Assembly: GCA_016839655.1 (NCBI GenBank)
Contig: JAEOTW010000255.1
Span: forward strand, 1-45,559
Length of the DNA: 45,559 nt
Source of the DNA: Promethearchaeota archaeon
GTDB lineage: Archaea; Asgardarchaeota; Lokiarchaeia; Sigynarchaeales; SOKP01
Direction: 5' to 3'
Position numbers and translations under genes: made by a program. This document shows positions 1-8,807 of the stretch, piece after piece. Each line of letters opens with the position of its first letter. Position 1 is the stretch's first letter. Under the pieces are notes generated by a model. That model was not told where the DNA came from. It searched no databases and saw only the letters and a list, made by a program, of their open reading frames with translations.

Positions 1-517
1 CTTCTAAATTCCCTCTCTGATAATTTATAGCTATACCTGGAAGATCTCCAGCAAATAAAATATTTTTACCTTCCAATTGTAAAAGATAAGCAACTGATCC
101 AGGAGTATGCCCAGGAATATGTATGCATCTAAATTCTAAATTCCCAAATTTTAAGAGTTCACTATCACCTTCTATTTTCCTTGTTATTTTAATACGCTCA
201 TACTTATCATCTGATAGTTCTTGTTCAATAGCTTCAGCATCCAATTCATGAGCGTAAAAAATTATATCTTTATTATATTCTTTTAGTTTATAACAAGCAC
301 CATAATGGTCTAAATGACCATGAGTTATAAGACAGTGTTTAATATTCTTGAGTTCAAAACCATCCTTCTCGATATCTCGAATAGGTTCAAAGTTTGTGCT
401 TACATCTATCAATACTAATCCATCTTCACTTTTTGTATCAACCATATATACACAGCAATCAGGTGCATTAGGATCAAAAGGTTTTACTATATAAACATCA
501 TCCACAACTGTTTTCAA
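1..517 (-). CDS. MBL-fold metallo-hydrolase, 3' end cut by window edge
   Basis: The minus-strand frame opens with TTG at 515-517 (a GTG lies a few codons inside) and runs off the left edge, giving about 172 residues. Metallo-beta-lactamase-fold landmarks appear in order: LVLIDVS near residue 30, the zinc motif THGHLDHYG near residue 62, PGHTPGS near residue 137 and AGDLPG near residue 157. The HxHxDH motif and the later His and Asp are the metal ligands of this superfamily, so the active site is complete as far as it can be seen. Substrates range widely in this family (thioesters, lactones, phosphodiesters), and nothing here fixes one. It is on the same strand as, and downstream of, the Lrp-type regulator. 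The fold is certain; the substrate is unknown. Confidence 0.85.
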   Translation of the reverse strand, partial: MKTVVDDVYIVKPFDPNAPDCCVYMVDTKSEDGLVLIDVSTNFEPIRDIEKDGFELKNIKHCLITHGHLDHYGACYKLKEYNKDIIFYAHELDAEAIEQELSDDKYERIKITRKIEGDSELLKFGNLEFRCIHIPGHTPGSVAYLLQLEGKNILFAGDLPGIAINYQRGNLE

Positions 518-656
518 TTATATCACGATTTAAATTTAAAGTATTTGGATTGAGGATAAATATTAATTACCTTTAAAAAATTTTTTTTAGAACAAAAATT
601 GTGTGAAGATATTGAGACTAGTCTATTGTCTTGAGTTAACTGATATGTGAACTTCG

Positions 657-1070
657 CTATTGAGTTTTCGATTCTTTAATATTCCTTAATACAACGCAAA
701 CCCTCTCCACACTTTTTACATCAGCACGAGCACGAAATGATTCTATTAATGCATCTAATTCAATAATTTCTGGCACATTTACTTTTATCAAAACACCACA
801 TTCTCCTGCTAGAAAATAAACTTCCTCACATTGAGGTAAAATTTGTGCTTCTCGTAATAATTCTTTTGTTTCAGCTAAGCTTTTTGGAATAAGTGTAATA
901 AATGCTATAATACATCTTTCGTCTTCACGACAGATCTTTATTGTAAATTTTTCAATTACCCCCTCTTCTTGAAGCTTGATAACCCTTTTTCTAACAGTGG
1001 ATTCAGATAATTGTACTTTTAAATCTGCCGAAATTTCATGATATGGTCTTCTAGAATCTTCAAGAAGCAT
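657..1070 (-). CDS. Lrp/AsnC-family transcriptional regulator, N-terminus probably longer
   Basis: DNA-binding regulator of the Lrp/AsnC (feast/famine) family: a winged helix-turn-helix (SESTVRKRVIKLQEEGVIE, about residues 22-40) followed by an alpha/beta RAM-type ligand/oligomerisation domain (about 45-130). From the ATG at 1068-1070 the protein is 137 residues and lacks the first HTH helix. The same frame continues upstream without a stop and encodes LDGKDKRILE, which matches the usual Lrp N-terminus, so translation probably starts near 1107-1112. No ATG, GTG or TTG exists there, although GAGGGAG at 1116-1122 is a good ribosome-binding site. It lies just downstream of metF on the same strand and could regulate that operon, but this is inference. 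Confidence 0.85.
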   Translation of the reverse strand: MLLEDSRRPYHEISADLKVQLSESTVRKRVIKLQEEGVIEKFTIKICREDERCIIAFITLIPKSLAETKELLREAQILPQCEEVYFLAGECGVLIKVNVPEIIELDALIESFRARADVKSVERVCVVLRNIKESKTQ

Positions 1071-1202
1071 TTCAAGAATTCTCTTATCCTTACCATCAAG
1101 ATTTTTCGTTATTAACTCCCTCTTTTCTTTTTTATTACAATTATTTAAAAAAATTTATTTAAAATTTCAAAACAATACTTATCTTCGATTAAAACTCTCT
1201 TT

Positions 1203-1363
1203 TTAAAAGTCTTTCAGGAGTGGTTGAAATAATCTTTCATAATGTACTGCCATGCAATGAATTCCAGCAGCTTTAGTAGTTTTCTTGATTTCTTTAATAA
1301 ACGGTGCGAAAAATTCTAAATTGATTTTATCAATCGCATTATATTTCTCTTTTTTATCTTTTA
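1203..1363 (-). other. out-of-frame C-terminal segment of metF
   Basis: In another frame, just past the premature stop of metF, an open stretch encodes about 50 residues, including AIDKINLEFFAPFIKEI and AAGIHCMAVHYERLF, and ends with TAA at 1203-1205. This is the expected last helix-strand-helix of a MetF barrel. It has no start codon or ribosome-binding site of its own. It becomes the natural continuation of metF if the A9 run at 1364-1372 is read as A8. The conserved sequence shows that the segment was recently, or still is, translated as part of MetF. Confidence 0.8.
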
Positions 1364-2136
1364 TTTTTTTTTGTTGCTTTTAGTGCATTTAAGAAATCTT
1401 TGGGAACAGAAACCCCCGGAATATATTCATTAAAATACCAAGCAATTCCATAATTTTTTATCGGAAAGAGTCCAAGTAAAACAGGAGTATTGAATCTTTC
1501 TAATTCTTTTAAAAATTCTTTAGCATCATCTACATCAAAAGAGGTTTGGGTTTGAATAAAATCAGCCCCAACTTCTACCTTTCTACCCACTTTTAGAATT
1601 TCAGGTTCTCTAGGATTCGAATTAGGATTTGCAGCACATCCCACGTTTAATTGAGGTTTTCCACCCCTTATTTCATTTCCTTCTAAATCCGTTCCTTCAT
1701 CTACCATTTTTGAAACTAGTTCAATTAATTGAGTAGAATCTAAATCATATACAGGTCTAGCTTGTTGATGATCTCCTAGAGCAGAATGATCTCCTGTTAA
1801 AGCAAGCAAATTTTTAAGACCAAGTATTGCTCCCCCTAAAATGTCTCCAAATAATGCAATTCGATTTCGATCTCTTACAGTCATCTGCCAAATTGCCTCT
1901 AATCCAACTTTTTCTTGAACTATATAGCAAGGTACCATGGAACAAGTATATGCATCTCCTTGAGGACCATCTGTAACATTAGCAGCTATAATTTTTCCAG
2001 TTTTTTTCATTTCTTCGGCTGAATGAAGAACATGGTTTAAATCAAAATCTTTTTCTGGCTCCAACTCGCCAGTGAAAACAAATTTCCCTTCTCTGATTGC
2101 TTTTACTAAAGTACTATAAGCAGGTCTTTGCGGCAC
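1354..2136 (-). CDS. metF: methylene-tetrahydrofolate reductase MetF, frameshifted at its 3' end
   Basis: Flavin-dependent 5,10-methylene-tetrahydrofolate reductase (TIM barrel), the C1-reducing step before methyl transfer in the Wood-Ljungdahl pathway. The N-terminal strand FTGELEPEKD (22-31) carries the Glu region of the family, followed by NVTDGP (53-58), LLALTGDH (110-117) and FIQTQTSFDV (193-202). The GTG start at 2134-2136 is preceded by GGAGGAG at 2147-2153, which lies inside the end of metV, so the two genes are translationally coupled. The frame ends early at 1354 after 260 residues. Removing one A from the A9 run (plus-strand T9 at 1364-1372) would extend it to 1203, giving about 310 residues with a typical MetF C-terminus. 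It is the last gene of the Hdr operon. Identification is firm; whether the gene is intact is not. Confidence 0.93.
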   Translation of the reverse strand: MPQRPAYSTLVKAIREGKFVFTGELEPEKDFDLNHVLHSAEEMKKTGKIIAANVTDGPQGDAYTCSMVPCYIVQEKVGLEAIWQMTVRDRNRIALFGDILGGAILGLKNLLALTGDHSALGDHQQARPVYDLDSTQLIELVSKMVDEGTDLEGNEIRGGKPQLNVGCAANPNSNPREPEILKVGRKVEVGADFIQTQTSFDVDDAKEFLKELERFNTPVLLGLFPIKNYGIAWYFNEYIPGVSVPKDFLNALKATKKNKR

Positions 2137-2137
2137 T

Positions 2138-2836
2138 TTATGTTCTCTCCTCCTCGTTTGATTCTTCTATATTTGAACTAGATTCATAAATATGTAAAAA
2201 TCTTGGACTCGACCAAATTTTGTAATTCCTTGGTGGTCTATAAATTGTGAAAAGATCTAGTCTGTTAAATTTTTTAAGGCGTTCCCACATTTTTACCCAT
2301 GCACAATCATGGATATAACCTCCCACTTCACATTTACCTTCAACCTGTCCTCCACATGGACCGTTACTTAGGTTTTTAGCACATCCTGCCATAGGGCAAA
2401 TACCCCCTGTTACTCCAAGTAAACAATCTCCACAAGTTTCACAATACTCAGCAAAATAATTTTCTCCATTATTTTCTACTCCTCCAAACATACTGTCTTG
2501 CGCGGGAAATGTAAGTATGGTAGGTATAATTCTATTTAACATTCCCACTCCCAAACCACACGCCAATGATATAATTGCGTCATATTCTTCAATGAATGGT
2601 CTTAATGTAGTGGCAGCAATTCTATCATCACATTGTCTTAAAACTGTGATGGCTTTCCATTTTAACTCTTTACCTTCACTTCTTGCTTTTAATTCAAGCA
2701 TTTGTGCAAGAACTTTTGCTTCGTTTATTGAACGTGGGGGTTGACAACAACCATCACACCCAGCTACTAGGATTTTTGAGTAGGGTTTTATCATTTCATA
2801 TATTTCTTCAATATCCTTTTGTTTAGTTATTATCAT
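2138..2836 (-). CDS. metV: MetV, zinc/Fe-S partner subunit of MetF
   Basis: MetV is the Cys-rich partner of MetF in acetogen-type methylene-THF reductases and resembles the 'methylene-THF reductase C-terminal' family. It is thought to link MetF to the Hdr electron-transfer module. Cysteine motifs seen: CDGCC (27-31), RQCDDR (around 69), ACGLGVG (92-98), then a cluster CETCGDC (132-138), ICPMAGC (146-152), GPCGG (159-163), GKCE (167-170) and DCAW (177-180). The length of 232 residues fits the family. It sits 37 nt after the fused HdrA gene, and its stop is immediately before the metF GTG, with the metF ribosome-binding site inside its last codons. Identification rests on the Cys pattern and the metF neighbour. 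Confidence 0.9.
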   Translation of the reverse strand: MIITKQKDIEEIYEMIKPYSKILVAGCDGCCQPPRSINEAKVLAQMLELKARSEGKELKWKAITVLRQCDDRIAATTLRPFIEEYDAIISLACGLGVGMLNRIIPTILTFPAQDSMFGGVENNGENYFAEYCETCGDCLLGVTGGICPMAGCAKNLSNGPCGGQVEGKCEVGGYIHDCAWVKMWERLKKFNRLDLFTIYRPPRNYKIWSSPRFLHIYESSSNIEESNEEERT

Positions 2837-2873
2837 TTTAAAAACTCCAAATTTTGTAAACTTGATATAATAA

Positions 2874-5800
2874 TTATTCAGATATTACAATTTCTTTTTC
2901 TATCTTTTTTTTCTGTTTTTTATCTTTCTTATAATCATTTTCAATAGGACCTAATTTTTTTAATTTTCCAGTAAACTCTGTAATAGTTTCAGCAAAAATT
3001 TTACCCTCACTCGCAGAAACCCATTTTCTCATGAATCTTTCTGGATTGATACCAAGGGAACCTATTATATTTTCAATTTCATTCGTTCTTCTTAGAGTAT
3101 CTTGATTTCCTGCAATATAATGACAATCTCCAAGATGGCATCCTCCAATAAAGACTCCATCAGCACCTTCTAAAAATGCTTGTAAAATAAAACTTTTTGG
3201 AATGCCTCCTGAACACATAACTCTTATGGTTCTCACATTTGGAGGATATTGATACCGACTTACTCCAGCTAAATCTGCTCCGGCATAACTACACCAATTA
3301 CAAAGAAAAGCTACAATTTTTGGTTGACCATCTGTGACTGTGGCTTTAGCAGCTTCAGCAATCATTGGTTCAATTTGAATACGACCAAAATGACTCATGG
3401 TGATAGCTTCCGCGGGGCATTCCGCAGCACAATCTCCACATCCTTTACAAAGTAAAGGATTTACTTCAGAGATCATTAATCCTTCTTCATATTTTACTCC
3501 AACAGCACCATAATTACAGACTTCAGCACATCTATTACATCCAATACATAAAGCAGGATCAACTTTAGAAATAACACCTTCAGTAATTAAAATATCTTTA
3601 GACAGTATTGTGGTGGCTCTGGAGGCAGCGGACATAGCTTGTGCTATACTTTCACTAATTGTAGCTGATCCACGGGCGGTACCGCATAGAAATATACCGT
3701 CAGTAGCAAAATCTGATGGTCTAAGCTTAACATGAGCCTCTAGAAAGAAATTATCATCATTAGTAGGCACTTTCAACATTTTCGCTAAATTTTCATTTGC
3801 TTGACCATCAGTAACAATACCAGCACTTAAAGCAACCAAATCTGAATGGATTAAAACATTTCCAATATCTGGTTTATCTATAGAAACATTAACTTTACTA
3901 TTTTCCAGCTTAATTTCTGGAGGTTTTTCTTCATTAAATCTAAGAAAGATTATTCCTTTTTCTCGTGCCAAATTATAATATTTTTCTTTAAAACCATAAG
4001 TTCTAATATCTCTGTATAAAACAGTGATATTAAGATTTGGATTAATTTCTTTTGCTTTTAAAGCATTTTTTATTGCTTCACTACAACACATTCTACTACA
4101 ATAAGGATGTTCCTCATTACGAGAACCAACACACTGGATCATAACTAATGAATCTAAGTCTTTAATTTTCTCCTCTTCTGTAAAAAGTGTCTTTTCTAAT
4201 TCTGATTGTAGAATAATTCTTTTATCTTTACCAAAGAGATATTCATTATCTTTTGGTCGATATTCGTGAGCTCCAGTGGCCACTATAATAATACCATGTT
4301 GAAATTCTTTTTTTTGTTTATCCTTGCCGTAAGTTATGCTTGTTGTAAAATTACAAACATAACCTCCTATTGAGTTGATTCTAGCATTAAGAAATACATT
4401 AATAAGTTTATTATCATTAACTTTAGCAATTAAATCTTTTAAAAATTCTTGGACATCATAATTTTCAATAGTCTGATAAATATTATTAGAAAAACCTCCC
4501 AATTTATCGTTTTTCTCCACAAGAAATACTTCAAATCCTTGATTAGCAAGATTCAAAGCTGCGGTCATCCCTGCAACTCCCCCTCCAATTACCATTCCCT
4601 TATGAATTACTTCTACTTGCTGTTCTTGAAGTGGGACTAATTTTCGAGCTTTAGCAACTGCCATTCTTACTAGATCCTTTGCTTTCTCTGTCGCTTCCTC
4701 AGGTTCATGCATATGTACCCATGAACATTGGTCTCTTATATTTGCTAAATCAAAGAGATATTTATTCAATCCTGCTTCCCTAATTGTTGCCTGAAATAAA
4801 GGTTCGTGAGTTCTTGGAGTACATGACGCGACAATAACTCGATTTAAATTATGTTCCTTAATCATTTCTTTTATATTAGTTTGGGTATCTGCCGAACACG
4901 TGTATAAATTCCTTTCTGCATATACTACATCTGGTAATTGACTCACATAATCAACTACTTCTGGAACATCTACTACCCCTCCGATATTAATGCCACAATG
5001 GCAAATGAAAACACCAATGCGAGGAAGATCTCCACTTGTATCTATTTCTTTTGGTAATTTTTTTTCAGTAATTAATGTGTTTCTAACTTCAGAGAGAAGA
5101 TTACTTACAGCTCCTGCTGCAGCACTTGCTTCAACAACGGTTTCTGGAATGTCTTTTGGTTCTGAAATCATTCCACAAACATAAATTCCTTCTCTAGACG
5201 TTTCTACAGGGGAAAAAGGTCTTGTTTTACAGAAATCATAATGATCTAATTCAATATTTAATTTTCTAGCTAATTCTTTAGTGCTATGATTTGGTAGAGC
5301 ACCTACAGCTAAAACAACTAAATTAAAAACTTCACTAACTACTTTTCCTTCTTCATTTTCAAAATGAAGAATTAAATCTTTAGTATCAGGAACTTCCTTA
5401 ATATCTGATATTCTGCTTCTAATATACCTGACACCATATTCATTTTGAGCTCGTTCAATATATTTATCAAAATCTTTTCCAACAGCTCTCACATCCATAG
5501 AGAAAATTGTTGGTTCAATGATTTCCATATGTTCTTTAGCAATTACCGCCTCTTTAGCTGTATACATGCAACATACGGAAGAGCAATATTCTGCTCCATG
5601 CTTTTTATCTCTTGATCCTACACATTGAAGAAAGGCCACTTTTTTTGGAATAATTCCATCTGATGGCCTAAGAATAAGCCCTGAATGAGGACCACTTGCA
5701 CTTAATATTCGCTCAAACTCAATACTAGTTACGACATTTAAATATTTGCTATAACCGTATTGTTGGGTCAGACTAGGGTCATATTCATCAAATCCAAGTG

Positions 5801-6362
5801 CTAAAACAATAGCTCCGATATTCAATGAAGTATATTTATCCTCTAGAGTATAATCTATAGCTTTAGCTTTGCAAACTCCTTTACAGAATCCACATCCAAT
5901 ACATATTTCTTGATCTATTGAAAAAACTAACGGAACTGCTTGTGGAAACTTTACAGAGATGGCAGATCTATTTGATAATCCTTCATTAAAAAAATCTATT
6001 GCTTCTACAGGGCATTCTTGAGCACATACACCACATCCAGTACATTTCTCTTGATCTAATAATATTGTTTTTTGGTGTAATCCTACAAAAAAATTTCCAG
6101 GATTTCCATCGATTTTTTCTAAAGTTGTATTAATCAAAAGTGTAATATTTTCATGACGACCTGCTGCTACTAATTTAGGAGCGAGGATACAAATAGAGCA
6201 ATCGTTAGTAGGAAAAGTTTTGTCTAATTGAGACATAACACCTCCAATACTCATTGATGATTCAGCTAAATATACTTTAAAACCTGAATCTGCTAAATCC
6301 ATCGAAGCCTGAATACCTGCTATTCCTCCTCCTATCACTAAAACTGAACCGACTTTATCCAT
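2874..6362 (-). CDS. hdrA: triple fusion: HdrA/QmoA-like + HdrA + MvhD electron-bifurcation protein
   Basis: A 1162-residue flavoprotein with three modules. Module 1 (1-440): FAD fold VLVIGGGIAGIQAS (7-20), the TFPTNDCSICILAPKL motif (49-64) and two ferredoxin motifs, C107-C117 and C154-C164 (CIGCGFCKGVC). It lacks the N-terminal CHCG domain, as QmoA does. Module 2 (445-1000): IGVFICHCGINIGG domain (449-462), a second FAD fold MVIGGGVAGM (590-599) and a C-terminal double ferredoxin (C939-C949, C972-C982). Module 3 (1014-1140): MvhD-like, CNWC (1021-1024), VMCSGG (1048-1053) and GCHLGDCHY (1074-1082), with a Lys-rich tail. Modules 2+3 resemble QmoB. The same three modules are encoded separately just upstream. 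Inferred role: two-FAD electron bifurcating/confurcating hub feeding MetFV. Soluble; no membrane segment. Confidence 0.93.
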   Translation of the reverse strand: MDKVGSVLVIGGGIAGIQASMDLADSGFKVYLAESSMSIGGVMSQLDKTFPTNDCSICILAPKLVAAGRHENITLLINTTLEKIDGNPGNFFVGLHQKTILLDQEKCTGCGVCAQECPVEAIDFFNEGLSNRSAISVKFPQAVPLVFSIDQEICIGCGFCKGVCKAKAIDYTLEDKYTSLNIGAIVLALGFDEYDPSLTQQYGYSKYLNVVTSIEFERILSASGPHSGLILRPSDGIIPKKVAFLQCVGSRDKKHGAEYCSSVCCMYTAKEAVIAKEHMEIIEPTIFSMDVRAVGKDFDKYIERAQNEYGVRYIRSRISDIKEVPDTKDLILHFENEEGKVVSEVFNLVVLAVGALPNHSTKELARKLNIELDHYDFCKTRPFSPVETSREGIYVCGMISEPKDIPETVVEASAAAGAVSNLLSEVRNTLITEKKLPKEIDTSGDLPRIGVFICHCGINIGGVVDVPEVVDYVSQLPDVVYAERNLYTCSADTQTNIKEMIKEHNLNRVIVASCTPRTHEPLFQATIREAGLNKYLFDLANIRDQCSWVHMHEPEEATEKAKDLVRMAVAKARKLVPLQEQQVEVIHKGMVIGGGVAGMTAALNLANQGFEVFLVEKNDKLGGFSNNIYQTIENYDVQEFLKDLIAKVNDNKLINVFLNARINSIGGYVCNFTTSITYGKDKQKKEFQHGIIIVATGAHEYRPKDNEYLFGKDKRIILQSELEKTLFTEEEKIKDLDSLVMIQCVGSRNEEHPYCSRMCCSEAIKNALKAKEINPNLNITVLYRDIRTYGFKEKYYNLAREKGIIFLRFNEEKPPEIKLENSKVNVSIDKPDIGNVLIHSDLVALSAGIVTDGQANENLAKMLKVPTNDDNFFLEAHVKLRPSDFATDGIFLCGTARGSATISESIAQAMSAASRATTILSKDILITEGVISKVDPALCIGCNRCAEVCNYGAVGVKYEEGLMISEVNPLLCKGCGDCAAECPAEAITMSHFGRIQIEPMIAEAAKATVTDGQPKIVAFLCNWCSYAGADLAGVSRYQYPPNVRTIRVMCSGGIPKSFILQAFLEGADGVFIGGCHLGDCHYIAGNQDTLRRTNEIENIIGSLGINPERFMRKWVSASEGKIFAETITEFTGKLKKLGPIENDYKKDKKQKKKIEKEIVISE

Positions 6363-6364
6363 CT

Positions 6365-7135
6365 TTAGACCCCTTTTATTGATATAAATGTAGGAATTTC
6401 TTCATTTATTTGATCCACATCAACCAAACCCCGAGCTCTTAGAGTTACAATATGTTTTAAAACTTTATGAGGTTCAACCTCAATTTCCTTAGCAATATCT
6501 GGAACAGATTTACCCTTATTTCTAATTTTTTCTAAAATTTCATGGCGAATAATTTCATTTTCAATAGCATCATTAAGAATTTTCTCAAATTCTTCATTTG
6601 GGATTATTTCACCATATACATTCCCTTCAGTTGTTAATTCTCGTTGCCTTGCAACTAAAGCTCTTAATCTTGAATCAGCTAAGGCAAATTTTGCTGCATT
6701 AAGATTCTCTACTATCTGTTTTTTTAGCTTTTTATTTTTAGCGGGAGATGGTCCTAATTTACGAATATGTTCAGTAAAATCACCAATAATTTGAGCAAAT
6801 CTATTTCCTTCTGCTGCAGAAACCCAATCAAGACGTACTCGATCAGCGAAATTTATCATAGACAATACTTTACTGACCATTTTCATTTTTAATTCTGCTT
6901 CGTAATTGCCACTAATATAATGACAATCTCCTAAATGGCAACCCAAGACTATTACTCCATCAATACCATTTATAAATGCTTCTGCTATAAATACAGGATC
7001 CACTCTACCTGAGCACATAACACGAATCACTCTGACATTTGTGGGGTATTGGATTCGACTAACGCCTGCTAAATCTGCTCCAGCATAAGAGCACCAGTTA
7101 CATAAAAATCCTAAAATTTTTGGTTCAAACACCAT
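6365..7135 (-). CDS. mvhD: MvhD-like [2Fe-2S] subunit with C-terminal HTH-like extension
   Basis: MvhD passes electrons from a donor enzyme (a hydrogenase in methanogens) to HdrA. The MvhD domain spans about 1-128, with CNWCSYAGADLAG (12-24), RVMCSGRV (38-45) and GCHLGDCHY (65-73); C12, C15, C41, C66 and C71 are the likely cluster ligands. Ordinary MvhD proteins end near residue 140. Here a further 120 or so residues follow: a Lys-rich linker, a helical part and a winged-helix-like unit (LEKIRNKGKSVPDIAKEIE, about 201-219, then a recognition-helix-like segment to about 235). The gene starts directly before the stop of the upstream hdrA and ends 2 nt before the fused hdrA gene, so it is in the operon. 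No hydrogenase large or small subunit is in the window, so the electron donor is unknown. Confidence 0.9.
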   Translation of the reverse strand: MVFEPKILGFLCNWCSYAGADLAGVSRIQYPTNVRVIRVMCSGRVDPVFIAEAFINGIDGVIVLGCHLGDCHYISGNYEAELKMKMVSKVLSMINFADRVRLDWVSAAEGNRFAQIIGDFTEHIRKLGPSPAKNKKLKKQIVENLNAAKFALADSRLRALVARQRELTTEGNVYGEIIPNEEFEKILNDAIENEIIRHEILEKIRNKGKSVPDIAKEIEVEPHKVLKHIVTLRARGLVDVDQINEEIPTFISIKGV

Positions 7136-8803
7136 TTAATTTCCACCTCCATAGGTTACAATTTCAGCTAATAGTTGATCCTTGGTAAAGTGATGAATAA
7201 TAATTGCATTTTGTGGACAACTGGCACCACAAACTCCACACCCTTTGCAAACTACTTTATTAACTATAACCGTATCTGAATCCTCATCTTTATATATTGC
7301 ACTATAAGGACAAATTTTAATACAGGCTTCACAACCTACACATAACTCAGGATCTACCTCTGCTGTAGAACCCTCAACTTCTAACATTTCTTTACAAAGT
7401 ATTGTACTTGCCCTAGACGCTGCAGCATTTGATTGTGATACAGACTCTGAAATAGTTGCTGGCCAATGAGCAGAGCCGCATACAAATACGCCATCAGTTG
7501 CAAAATCAACGGGTCTTAGTTTTACATGTGCCTCTAAAAAGAAATTATTCTCCTCTAATGGGACTTTTAACTTTTTAGCCAATTGCTCTGAATCATCATT
7601 AGCAATAAGAGGCATTGATAATACTAAAAGGTCATATGGAAAACTAATTATTTGGTTCATAAATTCATTATAAACCTCAATATTATTTTTTTTAATAATT
7701 GGAGGTTTTTCTGGTAAATATTTTATAAATAATATTCCCCTCTCTCTTGCTTTTCTATAATATTCCTCATAGGCTACACCTTGGGTTTGTATATCTCTAA
7801 AAATAATAGTAACATTAGCATCAGAGTTTTTTTCCTTTATTAAGATCGCATTTTTTAAAGCAGTCATACAACATACGTTAGAACAATATTTTCGTTCGTC
7901 ATTTCTGCAACCTACACATTGAATCATGGTAATGTTATTTGCATTTAATTCACTCTTTTTTAGCACTGCTTCCAATTCTAATTGGCTTATAATAGTTTTT
8001 CCGTTATAATCATAATATCCTTCTGGGGACAATACTCTCGCTCCAGTAGCGACAATAATTGCTCCTGCTTCAATTTCAGTAGACTTGTTATTTTGGATGA
8101 TTTTAGCTTTATAGTTTCCAACATAACCCTCAATTTTTTCAATTAATGCAGATTTGAAAATAGTAATGTTTTCGTGATCTTCAACTAAATTCCTTATTTC
8201 TAATATCTTAGAAGCATCTTCATTAGTAGGATATATTTTGTATAAATAATTGAGTAATCCTCCTAACTCAGACTCTTTTTCGATTAAATTTACTTTAAAA
8301 TTTTGATTTGCTAGATTTAAAGCTGCGTTCATTCCCGCGATACCTCCTCCAATTACAATAGCAAAAGGGATTACGCTAACCTGCATTTTTTCTAGAGGTT
8401 CTAATAAAGCTGCTTTATATACTCCCATTCTTATAAGGTCTTTAGCTTTTTCGGTTCCCTTCTCAGGTTCTTTCATATGGACCCAAGAATCTTGATCTCG
8501 AATATTTACCATTTCAAATAAATAAGGATTTAAACCTGCTTCTTGACATGTTGATCTAAATAATGGTTCATGGGTTCGAGGAGAACAGGATGCTACTACA
8601 ACACGATTTAAGTTATGTTCTTTTATATTTTTCCTAATTTCATTTAAACCAACTTCAGAACATGTATAAAGGTTAGCATCGGCATATTCTACATTTTGTA
8701 AAGTTTTGGTATATTCTGTCAGCGTAGATATATCTAAAATTCCACCAATATTAGTACCACAATGACAAATAAAAACTCCAATCCTAATATCCGTACCTGA
8801 CAT
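7136..8803 (-). CDS. hdrA: HdrA-like subunit with N-terminal CHCG domain
   Basis: Heterodisulfide-reductase A-type flavoprotein of 555 residues, equivalent to module 2 of the downstream fusion. In order: the N-terminal IGVFICHCGTNIGGI domain (8-22) with VVASCSPRTHEPLF (about 69-82), an FAD-binding GGGIAGMNAALNLA stretch (about 153-166), the IQCVGCRND and YCSNVCCMTAL Cys motifs, the FAD C-terminal motif FATDGVFVCGSA and a terminal double ferredoxin (CVGCEACIKICP and CKGCGVCGASCP). The conserved HdrA motif NDCSIC is replaced by a sequence without cysteines (IYPTNEDASK), as also seen in module 2 of the fusion, so the two HdrA types have diverged in function. The ATG at 8801-8803 is preceded by GAGGGGAT. 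Likely partner of the preceding subunit and of MvhD. Confidence 0.92.
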   Translation of the reverse strand: MSGTDIRIGVFICHCGTNIGGILDISTLTEYTKTLQNVEYADANLYTCSEVGLNEIRKNIKEHNLNRVVVASCSPRTHEPLFRSTCQEAGLNPYLFEMVNIRDQDSWVHMKEPEKGTEKAKDLIRMGVYKAALLEPLEKMQVSVIPFAIVIGGGIAGMNAALNLANQNFKVNLIEKESELGGLLNYLYKIYPTNEDASKILEIRNLVEDHENITIFKSALIEKIEGYVGNYKAKIIQNNKSTEIEAGAIIVATGARVLSPEGYYDYNGKTIISQLELEAVLKKSELNANNITMIQCVGCRNDERKYCSNVCCMTALKNAILIKEKNSDANVTIIFRDIQTQGVAYEEYYRKARERGILFIKYLPEKPPIIKKNNIEVYNEFMNQIISFPYDLLVLSMPLIANDDSEQLAKKLKVPLEENNFFLEAHVKLRPVDFATDGVFVCGSAHWPATISESVSQSNAAASRASTILCKEMLEVEGSTAEVDPELCVGCEACIKICPYSAIYKDEDSDTVIVNKVVCKGCGVCGASCPQNAIIIHHFTKDQLLAEIVTYGGGN

Positions 8804-8807
8804 TTTA

